Positions 12,976 to 24,992 of a DNA stretch of 64,000 nucleotides are shown here, in pieces. Each line of letters begins with the position of its first letter. Positions within the stretch are counted from its first letter, which is position 1. The notes below the pieces were generated by a model, which did not search any database, was not told the origin of the DNA, and worked only from the letters and a program-made list of their open reading frames with translations. The position numbers and the translations under genes are program-made. Location of the stretch: assembly GCA_038503075.1 (NCBI GenBank), contig JBCAML010000007.1, positions 1,798,001-1,862,000 of the forward strand. The letters are read 5' to 3'. This stretch comes from Gyromitra esculenta (taxonomy: Eukaryota; Ascomycota; Pezizomycetes; Pezizales; Discinaceae).

Positions 12976-13682
12976 TATCGCTGGGTTCTCGCTCGAATTG
13001 GCCTGGGTTTAAAATTTCGTCAGAAAATACAGTTTTATTAAGAGAGATGGATGATAACGGGTGTGTATAACTAGATGGGGATGTTGGGGGAGATTGGATA
13101 TGTGTACCTCTAAGATAAATACTATGGCTTTGGTAAGAGATGAAGCAGCGATGACAATGCGCGAACGAAAAAGATGATTTAAAATTGAGCGAGTAGAGAA
13201 GAAAGCAAAACCTTGAATGCAGATAGTAGAAGATTTGAATGGATGGGAGATGTTGTGATGAAGTATTTGCAGGGAGAAGATGATGGATGAGAGACGTTAG
13301 AGGATGGTGGTGGGGAAGAAGAGAAGTAGGAAAGGCTCTCGACAAGGAGGCTATAAGTGGGGTAGTTTGGATCGTTCGGCGTTGGAAAATACTATGGAAT
13401 ACTATGGTATGCACGTAGAAAATTTAATTCATCTCTCAATGGGGGTGCGGTTGAGAATTTGGTGGGTGCTTTTGACTACATGTAGCAAAACAGCCACTGG
13501 GGTGTTAAGACTTTTCTTACACGGCTTTACGTGCGTTTCATTCTATTTCCTAATATTCTATCACTCAGAGATCCTCAGTCTCTCTCACTGAGCACTAAAT
13601 ATCAAGAGACTATCTAGCTCTTTCACTCTAATCCATCCACATCATCTCTCAGCCTTCCTCTCACGCGGGGAGTGAAACTAAA
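12976..13682. promoter_or_regulatory. divergent promoter between two orphan genes
   Basis: About 700 bp separates the starts of the minus gene (12975) and plus gene (13683). From 13040 to 13380 the plus strand is strongly purine-rich, i.e. CT-rich in the minus-strand transcript direction, a common fungal leader/promoter feature. CT-rich sequence also precedes the plus start around 13570-13670. The palindrome CTACATGTAG occurs at 13476-13485, near the middle. Long minus frames over this tract are low-complexity Ser/Pro/His and are taken as leader, not protein. Confidence 0.6.
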
Positions 13683-16600
13683 ATGGAACCTTCTTACCAA
13701 AAACCCTGCTCCAAACGTCAGCCACGGCCGGATACACCGCCCAGGAAAAAACCACTGCCTCCTGATTCCGTGTTTCTAAGTTCTTGGGTAAAGAATAAAC
13801 TTAGCATGGTTCCCTCAACGTACAAAGATTATGAGGAAGGCATGAAGGCAATAGAGGAGCAAATTCGGCAGGATTTCTTCCCCCAGTACCACAACTTGGT
13901 CATGCAAGCATTCTACCAGGAGTTCTATGCAATTGAAGTTAAACCTGGAGAGATAGGTGAGAAGGTTTGGGCTCACTGGAGGGAAAACCTTCGGAAAGAG
14001 TTAGAAAACCCTCGCCGTTCGTCGAGTGTCTACAGCACAGTGGATATTGAAGACATGCTTGCTGATCCACGATATTTCGAGCCATCTACTTCTCAAACTA
14101 GGAAAGCTACCTTGGCTGCCCCCGATAGCGCTAGCAGAGGCATCGGTACTGCGATGGAGCGGCAGAAAAGAACTTCTGCTTTAATCTCAGAAGAAGAAAC
14201 CGATTTGCTCCGAAACAGAGACTCCAATTACTGGGGAGACATCGCAGTTCAATATTTACCCCAGACTACTGGTAAAGCAAAAATTGTTAACATTCTCCCC
14301 AAGTCATCTAAGCACACAGTAAATATCGAAGCTCGGCAGCTCAGCAACCCAAATGCCAAAGCGGAAGTTTTGAGCAGCCACAGTTCAAGCGACAGCCTCT
14401 ATAGATATAATTTGCCCGCGTGTATTTCTCAAATCGATGATTCCAGCTGTACAGGGGGTGTTACAAAGAATACCTCAGCTATTGAGATGTATTCAGGGAC
14501 TCGGGAGAAAACAGATACGGCAAGTGCGCAGGACCCATCTTTTGCTAGTAGAGATTCCGAGAACGCTCCTCTAGCCATGCAGCGGTCTTATGAAGACAAC
14601 CTCCTCGAAACCGCATCAAATTTACCAACATCAATCCGAGACCCGCATGACTACATCGGAAAATCTTTTTCAGGCGATGTTACTCCAGTTAATGTTACTG
14701 GTACTTTCGTGCGTAGGAAACAGATACACTCCGAATTTACGGAAGACAAGGTTAGGGAATATGCTTACAATCACTCTGAGCGATCATTTCCTAGGAGCTC
14801 TATCTCTGAGACTTTTGTGCGTACCACGAAGAGGCGCGAAGAAAGATGTCTCAAGGTAGTGGGCTCTCAATACTCCGAGAGTAGCCATCTTTCATCTAGA
14901 AGGAATACTGAAATAACGCCCAAAATCGACAGCGATAGGCTAGAAGCCCAATGGGAAGGCTACAATGTTCGGGAGGTTGATCAAGGTTATGGTACGTTGG
15001 GTATTCGCAGTCCAGTAGTTAACTTCATAGCATCTCCAAAAATCGAATCCCTTATCGATCAAGAAAGAAGATTGCAAGAGTTGATGCAGGCCTAAATCAC
15101 AGCGAAAATATTAGAACCTTCAGTACATGCTCCACTGTCTTCTCGACGAATTTTATCCTCACAGCTCCACGAAGTCTCCGAAGGCAATTATTCGAGCAGC
15201 TCTAAAGATTTAGGTAACCGTATACGAGCCGATAGAACTGTTAAGAACTTTAGTCAGTCATCTTCGGAGGAATGTTCTGGCCATTCAATCAATCGAAACG
15301 GACAGGATACGGGTCTTCAAAATAGTGGAGCGATGTTTACAAACATTGAGAGTCCCCCTCAAGTAGCGCGCGAAGCCAATGGTCTACTTTGTGGCAGCAA
15401 ACCACTTCCTCACCCCCATCAACATCAACACTCCCCACGAGACCAAGCTCCCAGCACTAGTGCTCTAGCCACTAATAGCGACAGCACCGAGGTTTCATCT
15501 TTGGAAAAGGGAGAAGAAACCAACGAAGCTAATCGTCCAGGTGTTTCCCGGAAACTGTAAGTTATCCAAAATATTTTCGTTACCCATTGCGATCCCAGTG
15601 GTCTAATATTTTCCCTCGAAGTCGCTCAAGGTTTTCTTTTGTTCTTCCCCATAAGAATCTGGGAGCTCGGATCGCTCATAAAACTTGTAGACGCAATTCC
15701 TTGCTATCGAATAGCTTAAAGGTAACCAAAGAAGTTCTGCGGGAGGAAGAGGAATCTACAACAGGTGACACTAGTCGGTCGACCTTCACCGCTCATGTTC
15801 CACGATTTGGGAAGGACCCGATGAAGGAAATCCATAGAGCGCATACCAAATCCGAAGCCAAAAAACCAGCGTTTTTAAGGGCTATCCAGGATGCCGTTCA
15901 GGATGGGATTAGTATTGGGAGAAAGGTCAGTCAGTTCTAGACAGCTAATCGTGCTCGCTGATATTAAATAGTTTCTAGTCATCCATTACTCCGGATATAA
16001 ACCATTTGAGAACTGTAAAGTCGCATCAAAGGATCGATAAGCTTAAAATTTCCGGACCAATGCATGACGGTAACCCGTTGAAGATGTCAAGCAGCCCATC
16101 TACACCGCAAGTCTTACTAAATGCGACACCAATCCCTGGGGTTCTCCACGATGTCCTTGTTCCATTACAGAATACCAGCAAGCCTAATATTGTGCTACAA
16201 ATGCTCCCAACCGCTGAACACGAGCCATGTAGCCAAAGCAAACCACAAACTGAGCTCTTGCCTTGGGAGCTTGACGATTCTCCGTTGGCTAGTGACGAAT
16301 TATCCGTAGAGGATGACCATGAGGATGAAACGAACGTCCAAACCACGGCGAAAATTGGGAAGACCTTATCAAAATCACCTGATCACCCAACTATCACAAT
16401 TGATCCATTTCAGCAGGCCGCATTGTATTCATGGATTGAGTGTTCTGCTGTACAAGCGTGCAGCGACTTTCTAAGACAACAGCAAAAGAATTTGAATTTG
16501 GACTTGCTGAAAAAGGAAGTTAAGAAATGGAAAAGCTCACATTTGAAACTTTCCACAGGAGAGATCAAGTCCCGGGATCAGCCTGTCGAGTTTATGTTTG

Positions 16601-17100
16601 GTATGGATGTTCAGTGTAAATTGCTTGAGGGAAACTATAAGTGAGTCCTCTGCCTATCCATACTTATAACTAAATTATTTCTTTTCTCTAAAATCATCGC
16701 CTTTAGGAATCTCCACTTCGTCGGTCCGTCAGCGATGAATGCCATCACCATCATCAATGCCTGGAAGAATGTAATTCCTTCTTTCTACCCGCGGACGTTT
16801 TGTTTCCCGGACTACTTGATCCTCGAACATCTTCGTGTCATCGAAAAGGTATTACGTCTGTTTGGACCAGCATATTGGGACAGCACGACGTTCGAGAAGA
16901 AGCGTGCTCAAATTGTGAAGCTCATCATGGAGGCTGGCCAGTCACAGAAAGCTTGGAGCGATGCGGAGAAAATGACAAAGCTACAGAGGGAGAGGGAGAG
17001 GGCTGAGGCTAGCTTACTACAAGAGGTGGGGATCTGGTCGACTGAAGATTCTCCAGCTGCGATCAATCTGGATCCTATCAAAGATGATGGTGAATTTTAA
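13683..17100 (+). CDS. fungal-specific protein of unknown function with an in-frame TAA or in-frame intron
   Basis: Not recognised. Continuous coding runs from the ATG at 13683, and the same frame continues past a TAA at 15093-15095 for another 154 codons. If a 111-nt intron (14992 GTACGT to 15102 CAG, phase 1 on both sides) is removed, the stop disappears. Further introns are 15557-15621, 15926-15978 and 16641-16706, all with good donors and CTAAT/CTAAC-type branch points. The five-exon model totals 3123 nt, 1040 aa. The N-terminal 120 residues include an ordered helical part (FFPQYHNLVMQAFYQEFYAI). The middle is Ser/Thr-rich and disordered. The C-terminal 240 residues look ordered and conserved, with ALYSWIECSAVQACSDFL and FVGPSAMNAITIINAWKN, then a charged helix. 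Without the intron the product would stop at 470 aa. Convergent with the next gene. Confidence 0.7.
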
Positions 17101-17870
17101 TAGGGACGATAGAGTGGCTGGTTTTGAGTGGTTGTGATATAGGTTTTATTTCAACAAACTTCGCTGGCAGCAAGGCGGAAAAATATCTGGTAGTAGATTC
17201 AGAATTGTTAGAGAACATACTACTAACTACGTGCTTAAACAAATTTCCTCCACTCATCTGGCTCTTGTTTAAATTCAGTACTGTTTACCTGCAGCCCATC
17301 ACAATGGTTATGACAATGATAACTTCCGTTTATACGTCCTTATTGTACTTTATTTCTTCTTTGATCCCATATTAAAACTGCACCTATATTGTTAGACTGC
17401 CTCACATGCACTCAGAATTGGGTTAATCTAAATGGTCCTATGCATATGGTAAAGGTCTATGCTACAACTGACTCCGGCACTCTAACGGGAATAAACCTTA
17501 GTGCAAAGATCTAGCTATTTCTTGCCATAGGTGGCCTGATGGCAAGGGGTGCCCCCAAATCAATAGGCTTTGTGAAGACGCTGTAGTTTAGGGTCATAAA
17601 GCCAATGCCGCTACGCAGCTGCACACGCATATACAGGGTTCTCATTGAATTTTTATAGGGCACAATAGAACCACACCGCACGCGTTTGTATGACTTCGTA
17701 TTATTTAGAGATCGATTTAATCCAATCTTAAATTTTTAAAAAGGGGGTGTAGCACAAAATACATAAATAATTAGGGCTCGGGAGGCTTCGAATAGAATCG
17801 ACTACGAGAAGCAACATGAAGAAATATAGGAGGCTGGAAGAACTAACTGCAGGTGCATCTTAAGCTCCTC
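17101..17870. other. convergent 3' intergenic region
   Basis: This lies between the stops of two convergent genes and should contain both 3' ends. It is AT-rich with scattered T and A runs. I see no further gene or repeat. Confidence 0.55.
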
Positions 17871-19394
17871 TTATGAGGTGTCGATATAAAACCACCATCC
17901 CTGATACGACACGAAGCCCTCCGGCCTCCCAACCACCTCTCCCAGTTTTATCTGCTGAGCTCTTCTCGTCATAACCTCAGCCGCAAGCCTCTCGTGGGTC
18001 CACTTGGAACGACGGCTCCCGGCGGATTTATCATCTCTGAAGAGTACCTCTCTCAGGTGCTTGACGCCGACTCCACTAGCAGTGCTCCGAATCTCCAGGT
18101 TCCCGACGGTCCAGATATTCCATCTTAGATCGTGTTCATGAGGAGGTACCGGCCGACCACCTTTCCTTCCAAGTGGAACGACAGGAGCCAACGGATTTCC
18201 AGGGGTATGTTTGCTGGCAACATATTTATTCCAAACGACTTGAAATGGCGGATTAGCTGATCCAGAGATTTTTGAAGGATTATGTGTGCCACAGCTCTTC
18301 GAGCCATCAGCATCAAAGTTCGTGATCGAAGCTGGAGAGTTTGCAGCAGTGGTTGCAGGCTCCATCAAGTGCTCTGGCTGTTGAAGCATGAATGGAGGAA
18401 GCTGATATTGATAACCTGGAGTATGCTTGACCTGTTGAGCGTGGTACGTATGAGGAGGATGCTGAGGGATAGGTTCCTGCTGCTTCTGCATCTGAGCAAT
18501 CGACTGCGGCGGGGCGAATACCGATGCTACTCTTCGACGCTTAGACGGTGGAGATAAACCAACGGCGATAAAGCTCGAGTCTTTTAGGAAACGAACCGGT
18601 GACCCCAGATGCCGCTGTGGAACCCGTGAAGTTCTGTCTTCACTCATCACTGAACCCATTGGAGGAGGTGAGCTAGGGATATCTCGACCCATATACTCCC
18701 CGAAACTATGTCGAGTTAACTCAGGTGTAGGGGCGTAAAGGTTCGTAACAGCATTCCCGGGGCCATTAGGGTTTTTCGCAAGATCGTCATACGAATTCAG
18801 TTCATTAAATTCATCGCATGAGAAATCCTTTGAGCAGAGGGAAGCTTCCGGGACGACAGGGGAGAGAGGAGAACGAGCAACCTGAGGATCCTTCGGTGCC
18901 TGATATTGATCAATAACTTGGGAGATACTCGGGCGTCGATCAGTACTTTTCGCGATGCTTTGAGCGAGTTTATGGTCTATACTATTAATCATCATACCAG
19001 GGAGGATACCCCACTCATACTCGGTAAGATCATCACCGGAACTCGTCAGGTAGCTCCAGCTCTGCATAGAGGCAGGCATTTTGTCGTCCATATCGCTACC
19101 CTCTTCCACATCTTCACTGGTACACTCTATTTCACCACTATCATCTTCTTGATCGCCGTCGTCGTCGTCGTCGTCCGAAGAGAATAAACCCACACAATCG
19201 CTGCTGTCGTCTATTTTCTGGTCGCTATCATGCTCTGGAACGTGGGGGACATCGTTATGAAGACCATCCGAGGGTGCACCCAGAAGCGAAGGAGCAAGAA
19301 AGCTATAAGTCAAGCTCTGGTCGCCATTCTCATGCAGCAAATTCACTGTAACTGGGTCGAACATGGGGATTTCATCTTGCTGAGGCGTCTCCAT
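17871..19394 (-). CDS. acidic, largely disordered protein with conserved C-terminal region, unknown function
   Basis: Single exon of 507 aa from METPQQDE. Not recognised as a named family. Residues about 65-105 form an Asp/Glu-rich acidic tract, including a run of Asp encoded by a GAC/GAT repeat. The middle is rich in Pro, Ser and Gln, with a basic SKRRRVAS patch near residue 285 that could act as a nuclear localisation signal. The last about 120 residues look folded: HDLRWNIWTVGNLEIRS, then a basic helix SRRSKWTHERLAAEVMTRR, and the end GFVSYQGWWFYIDTS. Acidic tract, NLS-like patch and basic C-terminal region suggest a nuclear regulatory protein, but that is inference. It is convergent with the orphan gene to its left. 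Confidence 0.85.
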   Translation of the reverse strand: METPQQDEIPMFDPVTVNLLHENGDQSLTYSFLAPSLLGAPSDGLHNDVPHVPEHDSDQKIDDSSDCVGLFSSDDDDDDGDQEDDSGEIECTSEDVEEGSDMDDKMPASMQSWSYLTSSGDDLTEYEWGILPGMMINSIDHKLAQSIAKSTDRRPSISQVIDQYQAPKDPQVARSPLSPVVPEASLCSKDFSCDEFNELNSYDDLAKNPNGPGNAVTNLYAPTPELTRHSFGEYMGRDIPSSPPPMGSVMSEDRTSRVPQRHLGSPVRFLKDSSFIAVGLSPPSKRRRVASVFAPPQSIAQMQKQQEPIPQHPPHTYHAQQVKHTPGYQYQLPPFMLQQPEHLMEPATTAANSPASITNFDADGSKSCGTHNPSKISGSANPPFQVVWNKYVASKHTPGNPLAPVVPLGRKGGRPVPPHEHDLRWNIWTVGNLEIRSTASGVGVKHLREVLFRDDKSAGSRRSKWTHERLAAEVMTRRAQQIKLGEVVGRPEGFVSYQGWWFYIDTS

Positions 19395-22300
19395 TATTAG
19401 GAGGACACGTTAACTCCTTTTCTTCCTAGAATATTGGCATCAGCGTTGCTTTAATCTAAGTTGGTGCTATTCTCTCAGGATCGGGAGGAATTAAAGTGGA
19501 TAACACTTACTCCAGAAGAAAAATAAATAAAAGTATATGGATAAAAGATGATGCTAATATTGGAGGCAGTAGCTGAGAGTATGTGCAGTGCAGGAGATGA
19601 TGGACGTGGGATTAATTGATTGAGTTCTGAAAGAAAAGCGGTGTGAAGGTTAAATAGCCCTTCTCCTTCCAATAGAAAGAAATCGTCAAGACATAGGGCT
19701 GGGGTACCTAATAGAAGGGGTTGAAACCTCCCCCTAACCCTCCTCTTTCATAAGATATTTTCACCACCCAACCCGGTCATAAGCAACAATAATGCTTTTC
19801 AGTTTCGGTACTAAAAGTTGAAGCAAACTTTATGGTGGAATAAAATTTAAAGCATTAGCTTTACATTAACCGCAAAAACTCATTACTTATATATTCCTAA
19901 ATTAACAAGGTATGGCACCCCTTCCATATGGTTTTGTTCTGGATATGGTTTATTATCTCCTGTGTAGAAGACAAAACTAATCCAGTAGAAGCCAAAGAAG
20001 TATTATGGGGGAACTACATAGACTAAATTTAGTACTTTCGCCTTTCCCCGTTCAATTTCAATCTAGCAATTGGCACGTACGGATCAGATATTTGATGATT
20101 ACATGTGCTTTCACGCGCGTATCTAATCAGCACAATCTAGAGCCCGTCGGTTTTTTTCATGGCCTATGCTTTATGCGCATTTCCTAGCACGATTCTAACT
20201 CACCGACGAAGGAATTTAGTTCCCTTAATTTAATAGGAGAGTACATTTAATATTATGCTCAGGCGTGCCGGAATACAATTAAGTAATCCAAATCCCGTTA
20301 TTGAGTGTTTCTAGCTTTCACCCAAACAAAAACTCTGAATTTATTCTCCCAAAACGGCCTCGCAGGTCTCAGCAAAACCCTTATACAGGGTATACTTTGA
20401 GGATACATTGGAGCTAAGACTCTGCTCGAGCTATTCCACCAGAGATGATGTATACAACACGTTCTTTCACTACAGCTGTCAAAAGACTATTTTCTCCCTA
20501 TTCATGCGGTACTACATGAGTATTTACACACGAAAAGCCACACGAAAAGCAAGAACGAGATGCCGAGATAGTTTGATATAATCGGCCTGACTAGCAAGCC
20601 TTATATTCAACATTTTTCCTTATCCGGGTCTCCCCAAGGTTATTAGACAAAACATTTAGTTCGCTGGAAGCTAATAACCTCACTAGCTCAAGCCGTATCC
20701 GTTGCCGCCTAAGAGGTCAGTAGCAAGGTCTATCTATGAGTAACTCCTGCGTCATCGCGACCACCAGCAATCTCTACACGAGGGGCTGCAGATGAGCGAC
20801 GCAAATTTGGCATACCTACGTAGCAAGGTCATTTCAATGTGTTCGATCCCGGTATGCGAACCCTACTAAATGCCAAGATACGCGGTGGCTTTAATAAGGT
20901 TAGGATTTGATACGCACTAAAAACGGTCAACAAGTCACGGAAAAACCACATGAAAACGTGTCTCCAAATCCTTCCAAGTACCATTACCAAGAGTTTGCCT
21001 TTATTTTGGTGTCACCTGTAATCACTCGCTTTCTGACTAGTCACTACGGTTCATCCCATGGTTAATTTTAAACCGTCGAGCACCCTAAAAATTTTTATAA
21101 CTCTGCAATGAGCCCAACAATGTAGGTAATTTTGATGAGATCTCATTCAATAGTACACTATCCTGCTTTCTCCAGGACTACAGCGACGAAAAATCACTCT
21201 ACATACCGCTACTACATACCAACATAAATTTTACGAGCAGCCCATCTCACTTCAGTTTCAGTAAGCATATGGCTGTATCCGCTGGCATCGATAAAGTGGC
21301 CCCAAAAATTTGGGAGTTAGCTTTCATAAACGAGTGACGATCTATGATACTTCCTAACTAGGTGAATAAGTCCCCCTTCATTAAATCACTCATCTATAGC
21401 TATTGATGAAAGCTTATTCGACAAAATCGACAATTAATTTACACCACTCGGGTTTAGAAATGTCGACGGACCGGATAACTCAATACTTCTGGCAAGAGCT
21501 CGACTCCTACCCATATATATTGTAAGTGGGTCGATCTAGAACCCCTTCCGTTCATTATGATCCCAAGAAAAAGACCGATTGGGTATCGGTAGATGAAAAT
21601 AATTTTGAGCCAAGAGTTTGAGCCAAGATTGCCAAGCACGGTTAAATAAAACATCACTCGACACTAAACCCTAACCTTGCATCTTGCCTTCACACGATCA
21701 CACCACATTTTGATATATGTTAGAATCTCAAAAGTAAAGATAAACGAAGCCTGACCTGCAGAATCGGAGAGATCTCTCTTCGATACAGCGGCTCCGGCCG
21801 ATAGCTGCATGATTTGCCTGTCCTGCAGCTTGAAGGATGTCTGTCATACTAAGTCGGAAACCTAGATATGGAATTTTAATCTCTAGTTAATGGCATTCGA
21901 GGTATAATTTGAATTTGATAGTATGTATAGTTCTAATTACCTACCTAGATTGTGTTTCACTTCACGGCGTGTACGGCTGGTAAATAGCTGACGTTCCACC
22001 ACCGTCAGGTTGCACAACAGAGCCTACTGTACACAGCATATCACTACGATTCGCAAAACTTAGGTTGAAAGAGCATGCTCTACAGAAATTCTCTGAGGAT
22101 TTGGCACGAATTATTATTTGCCAGGAGGCTCATACATTAAGCGGATTAGCGAGGTCAGTCATCAAGCCTTCATTACTAATCGGGGCGACGGAAATCAATC
22201 TAGTTATTGGTACCATATACAATTCGATAGTCACAACATAAAGAATTTTAGAATTATCTTTATTCTCAAGTTTCGCATACTCGATAACTGCCGAAAACGA

Positions 22301-24177
22301 TGCCGCTTTGATCTACAGCTCAGATGTTTCTTTAGCCGTATCTAACCTTAAGCTTGTACACCGTAGATGTAGTTTAATTCACTTCGTGGGTGGAAGGACA
22401 AGGCTAGACTCCTTCGTTAAATGTCCCCTAATAGCGAATTGTGTGGTATAAAAAACAGTTTTTACAGCTAGGTGGGGTTACGACTGGCAAGCTAGACGTT
22501 GCGCATTGTCTGATATTTGTATGACTATCACTTCAGGTAACTATGCCCCCCCTTTTCCACGGATAATTTGACTTTTAGTGCCAAGTCCTTGGAAGGTCAA
22601 ACTCCACTGGGGCTGAATGTCGATCGTTAGTGTATAACGGGTACAGTAGTAAATTATTACACAAGGCGATCGTATCAGTGGGTGAGAATTGAGTGATAGA
22701 TTGTGACTAACATGCTCACACAGTATATTCATATACAGGCCGAAGATCAAACCCTTGTGAAAAGCTACAAGCAGCACGAACTAGTATAGCAGGGCGGGCA
22801 TGGATGTACTCAACACTGACTGCAAGAGGCAAAATCGAGCATAACAGATAGGGCTACAGATATATACCCTCTAGGTGATCACTAGCTCGTACTCTTAAGA
22901 AATATGCGCCTCCATAAAATTTGGCCATAGCTATTGAGCATACCTAGACATGTCCTGGGCTCTAATTAATGGTGTGTAGGCTCTGAAAACGACATAAATG
23001 ACAGCGAACCTACTTTAGCACGCTACAATTCATGATCACGGTGGGTTTGAAGTCCTGGTATAAATATCAGCAGTGGAAGTTAGAAGCAGTGCTATTTCGC
23101 TATATTGACTTTGATCGTGGGCCAAACCTCTTTTGAGCCCTGCTGGCAATGCTTTCTTCGATATGGCTCTCCAGAGAAACGAAACCGATGACGATGAAGA
23201 AAGGGTTAATTGATAAGATGCTAGACTTATTATCACTTTAACAGTTTCCTTAATTCTGCGCTAGCTCGCGCTATTTGTCGTAAACCTATAGCTTAAAGGC
23301 AGCAGCACAAGGTAACGGGGTTACGAGCCCTGTTTTGCCTGGCCCATAGCTGTTTTTGACCAACTGTGGCGATAGGTTATGACTGGCACGTTTTTACCAG
23401 TTACGCGTATATATAACGAGGGCTAGAAGCCAACTCTAGCTCTCTCCAGACCGCCCAACAGGTGATTTTTTCAGGCTGGATGAAATAGTGGCAGCAATAA
23501 ATATTTCTCGACTGAAAGCACCTATCTGATGTGCGTGTGAGATCGAAGTTTCCCGTGCTCATTCTAGAATACCAAGAGGAAGTCTGGTTTCCAGCCCAAT
23601 GGATTGGACGCAGTGACAATGTAAGATACGCGCAACTTGTGTGTAGGGGACGGGCGGGCGCCTTCGGTCGATCCACGAACTTCGGTGGGTGCTGCCGTAG
23701 CTGTGATTGTGCGGGGGTACATCCGCACAGAATTTCAGAGGGTGAAAAGACTGGGAATATGGCGAAAGCACAACGCTGGGGCAGGCGATGCCTTATGTAC
23801 CGCTTCTTGGCTCTTGGCGCTTGGCTCTGCGAGGTTGAGGCTGGCCAATGGGACGGTTTTGCGGAAGCACGTTCTCGACCCAATCAACACTCCACGTTCG
23901 AGAACTACCATATTGATTGGCTTCCTGCATTGTGCGGGTAGACTACCCCCTCGGAGCATCTCGGGCAGTCCGTGTGAGATATCCCTAAGGTTCCAAGAAC
24001 TTTAAGTTACAATGGACATAATTTGGTCCTCTTTAGGCAAGTTGTCTTGTGCCCAGCCAATGCCCAGACTTCCAATATTGGTGTCTAGCCTTTACAGAAA
24101 CTCCTCAATACCGCCACCATCGATACTCTCCATACGTTTGCCCGACTCATGATCAAACTCACCTTCTTGGCTTCCTA

Positions 24178-24183
24178 CACGTG
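24178..24183. promoter_or_regulatory. CACGTG box, distal
   Basis: A perfect palindromic CACGTG about 810 bp upstream of the phosphate permease start. In yeast and Neurospora, Pho4 and NUC-1 bind this core to induce phosphate-starvation genes. At this distance its use is uncertain. Confidence 0.35.
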
Positions 24184-24670
24184 CTTCTTTGATAGGAGAA
24201 CAGAGGGATTTAGAAGATTTTTCGTTCGTTTTTGTTATGCTATTGAGCGTGGGGGAAAGCGTCTAATGTATCACTGCAACTTGGCAAGGGCAAACCAAAG
24301 GAGTGAGATAGAGAGAGAGATATTGGTTGCAGTTTTTCTTACGAGTATCAGTCGTGTCTGCTATCACCATTTACGTGCATAGGAAATTCTCTATCTCTCC
24401 TACTGAAAAAAGTGATACAGTTGCGCAAGATAGCTCTCTCTGCAGCTGAGAAAAGGTTGATTGAAAGTTTATTCATATTAACGGATAGGCTAAATCATTA
24501 AGGGAAGCAAGGTTAAATGTTCATGCTACAGTATTTCCTTATACGGCTGCACGTACCCGTGGGTTTGGTACATATACCGTTTACGTTTTACTACCTTTCT
24601 TCCCTGCAATAATTGCTCCTCCCCGAACTAGAGAACCGCGTGAGTTACTCCGAATGTTGGAAGCAAAACG

Positions 24671-24678
24671 CACGTGGG
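24671..24678. promoter_or_regulatory. CACGTGGG box upstream of phosphate permease
   Basis: CACGTGGG lies about 320 bp before the permease ATG. The CACGTG core followed by GG matches the high-affinity Pho4-type site of yeast; Neurospora NUC-1 recognises the same core. Position and target gene make phosphate-starvation control a reasonable inference. Confidence 0.55.
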
Positions 24679-24992
24679 TGGTAGGACTGGATATCTTGGA
24701 GTGGGAGCTACCTGGCAGACTTGGCCTGGCTGGGGAGTGGCAACACTGGTCCTGCATCATAAATATGCCTGGCCTCTCTGCTCTTCAGAAATCTCTCCCC
24801 AGTACCCAACCAACAGATAACTGAGCAAAGGTCGCCTTCGAAGCCGAATTTATTCTGGTCCCGGCCTCTTTCTCTTACCACCCTACAGGTACTTTAGATC
24901 TCTTGGTCTACTCTATCATCAGCTTTTAAGGTACTGCGATAAACACCGGCTCTTTAAATTTGATTTTGTTTATGCTGAATATTCTTCTATAG

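Larger units (their letters stand above)
19395..24992. other. 5.6-kb gene-free region
   Basis: No supported gene between the acidic-protein start and the phosphate permease. Most is AT-rich. A local GC-richer island at about 23540-23960 carries overlapping open frames in three frames, none with a recognisable domain. The right-hand 800 bp is the permease promoter region. A telomere-like fragment ACCCTAACC-type sequence occurs near 21667. No transposase or reverse transcriptase frame was found. Confidence 0.5.

Noticed and set aside
12968..13414. 148-codon minus frame upstream of the 1283-aa gene
   Set aside because: Ser/Pro/His/Leu low complexity arising from a CT-rich leader; no ordered region. 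Treated as promoter/5' UTR.
23531..23941. 136-codon plus frame and overlapping minus frames
   Set aside because: Three phases are open at once in a GC-richer island; no domain or codon pattern favours one.
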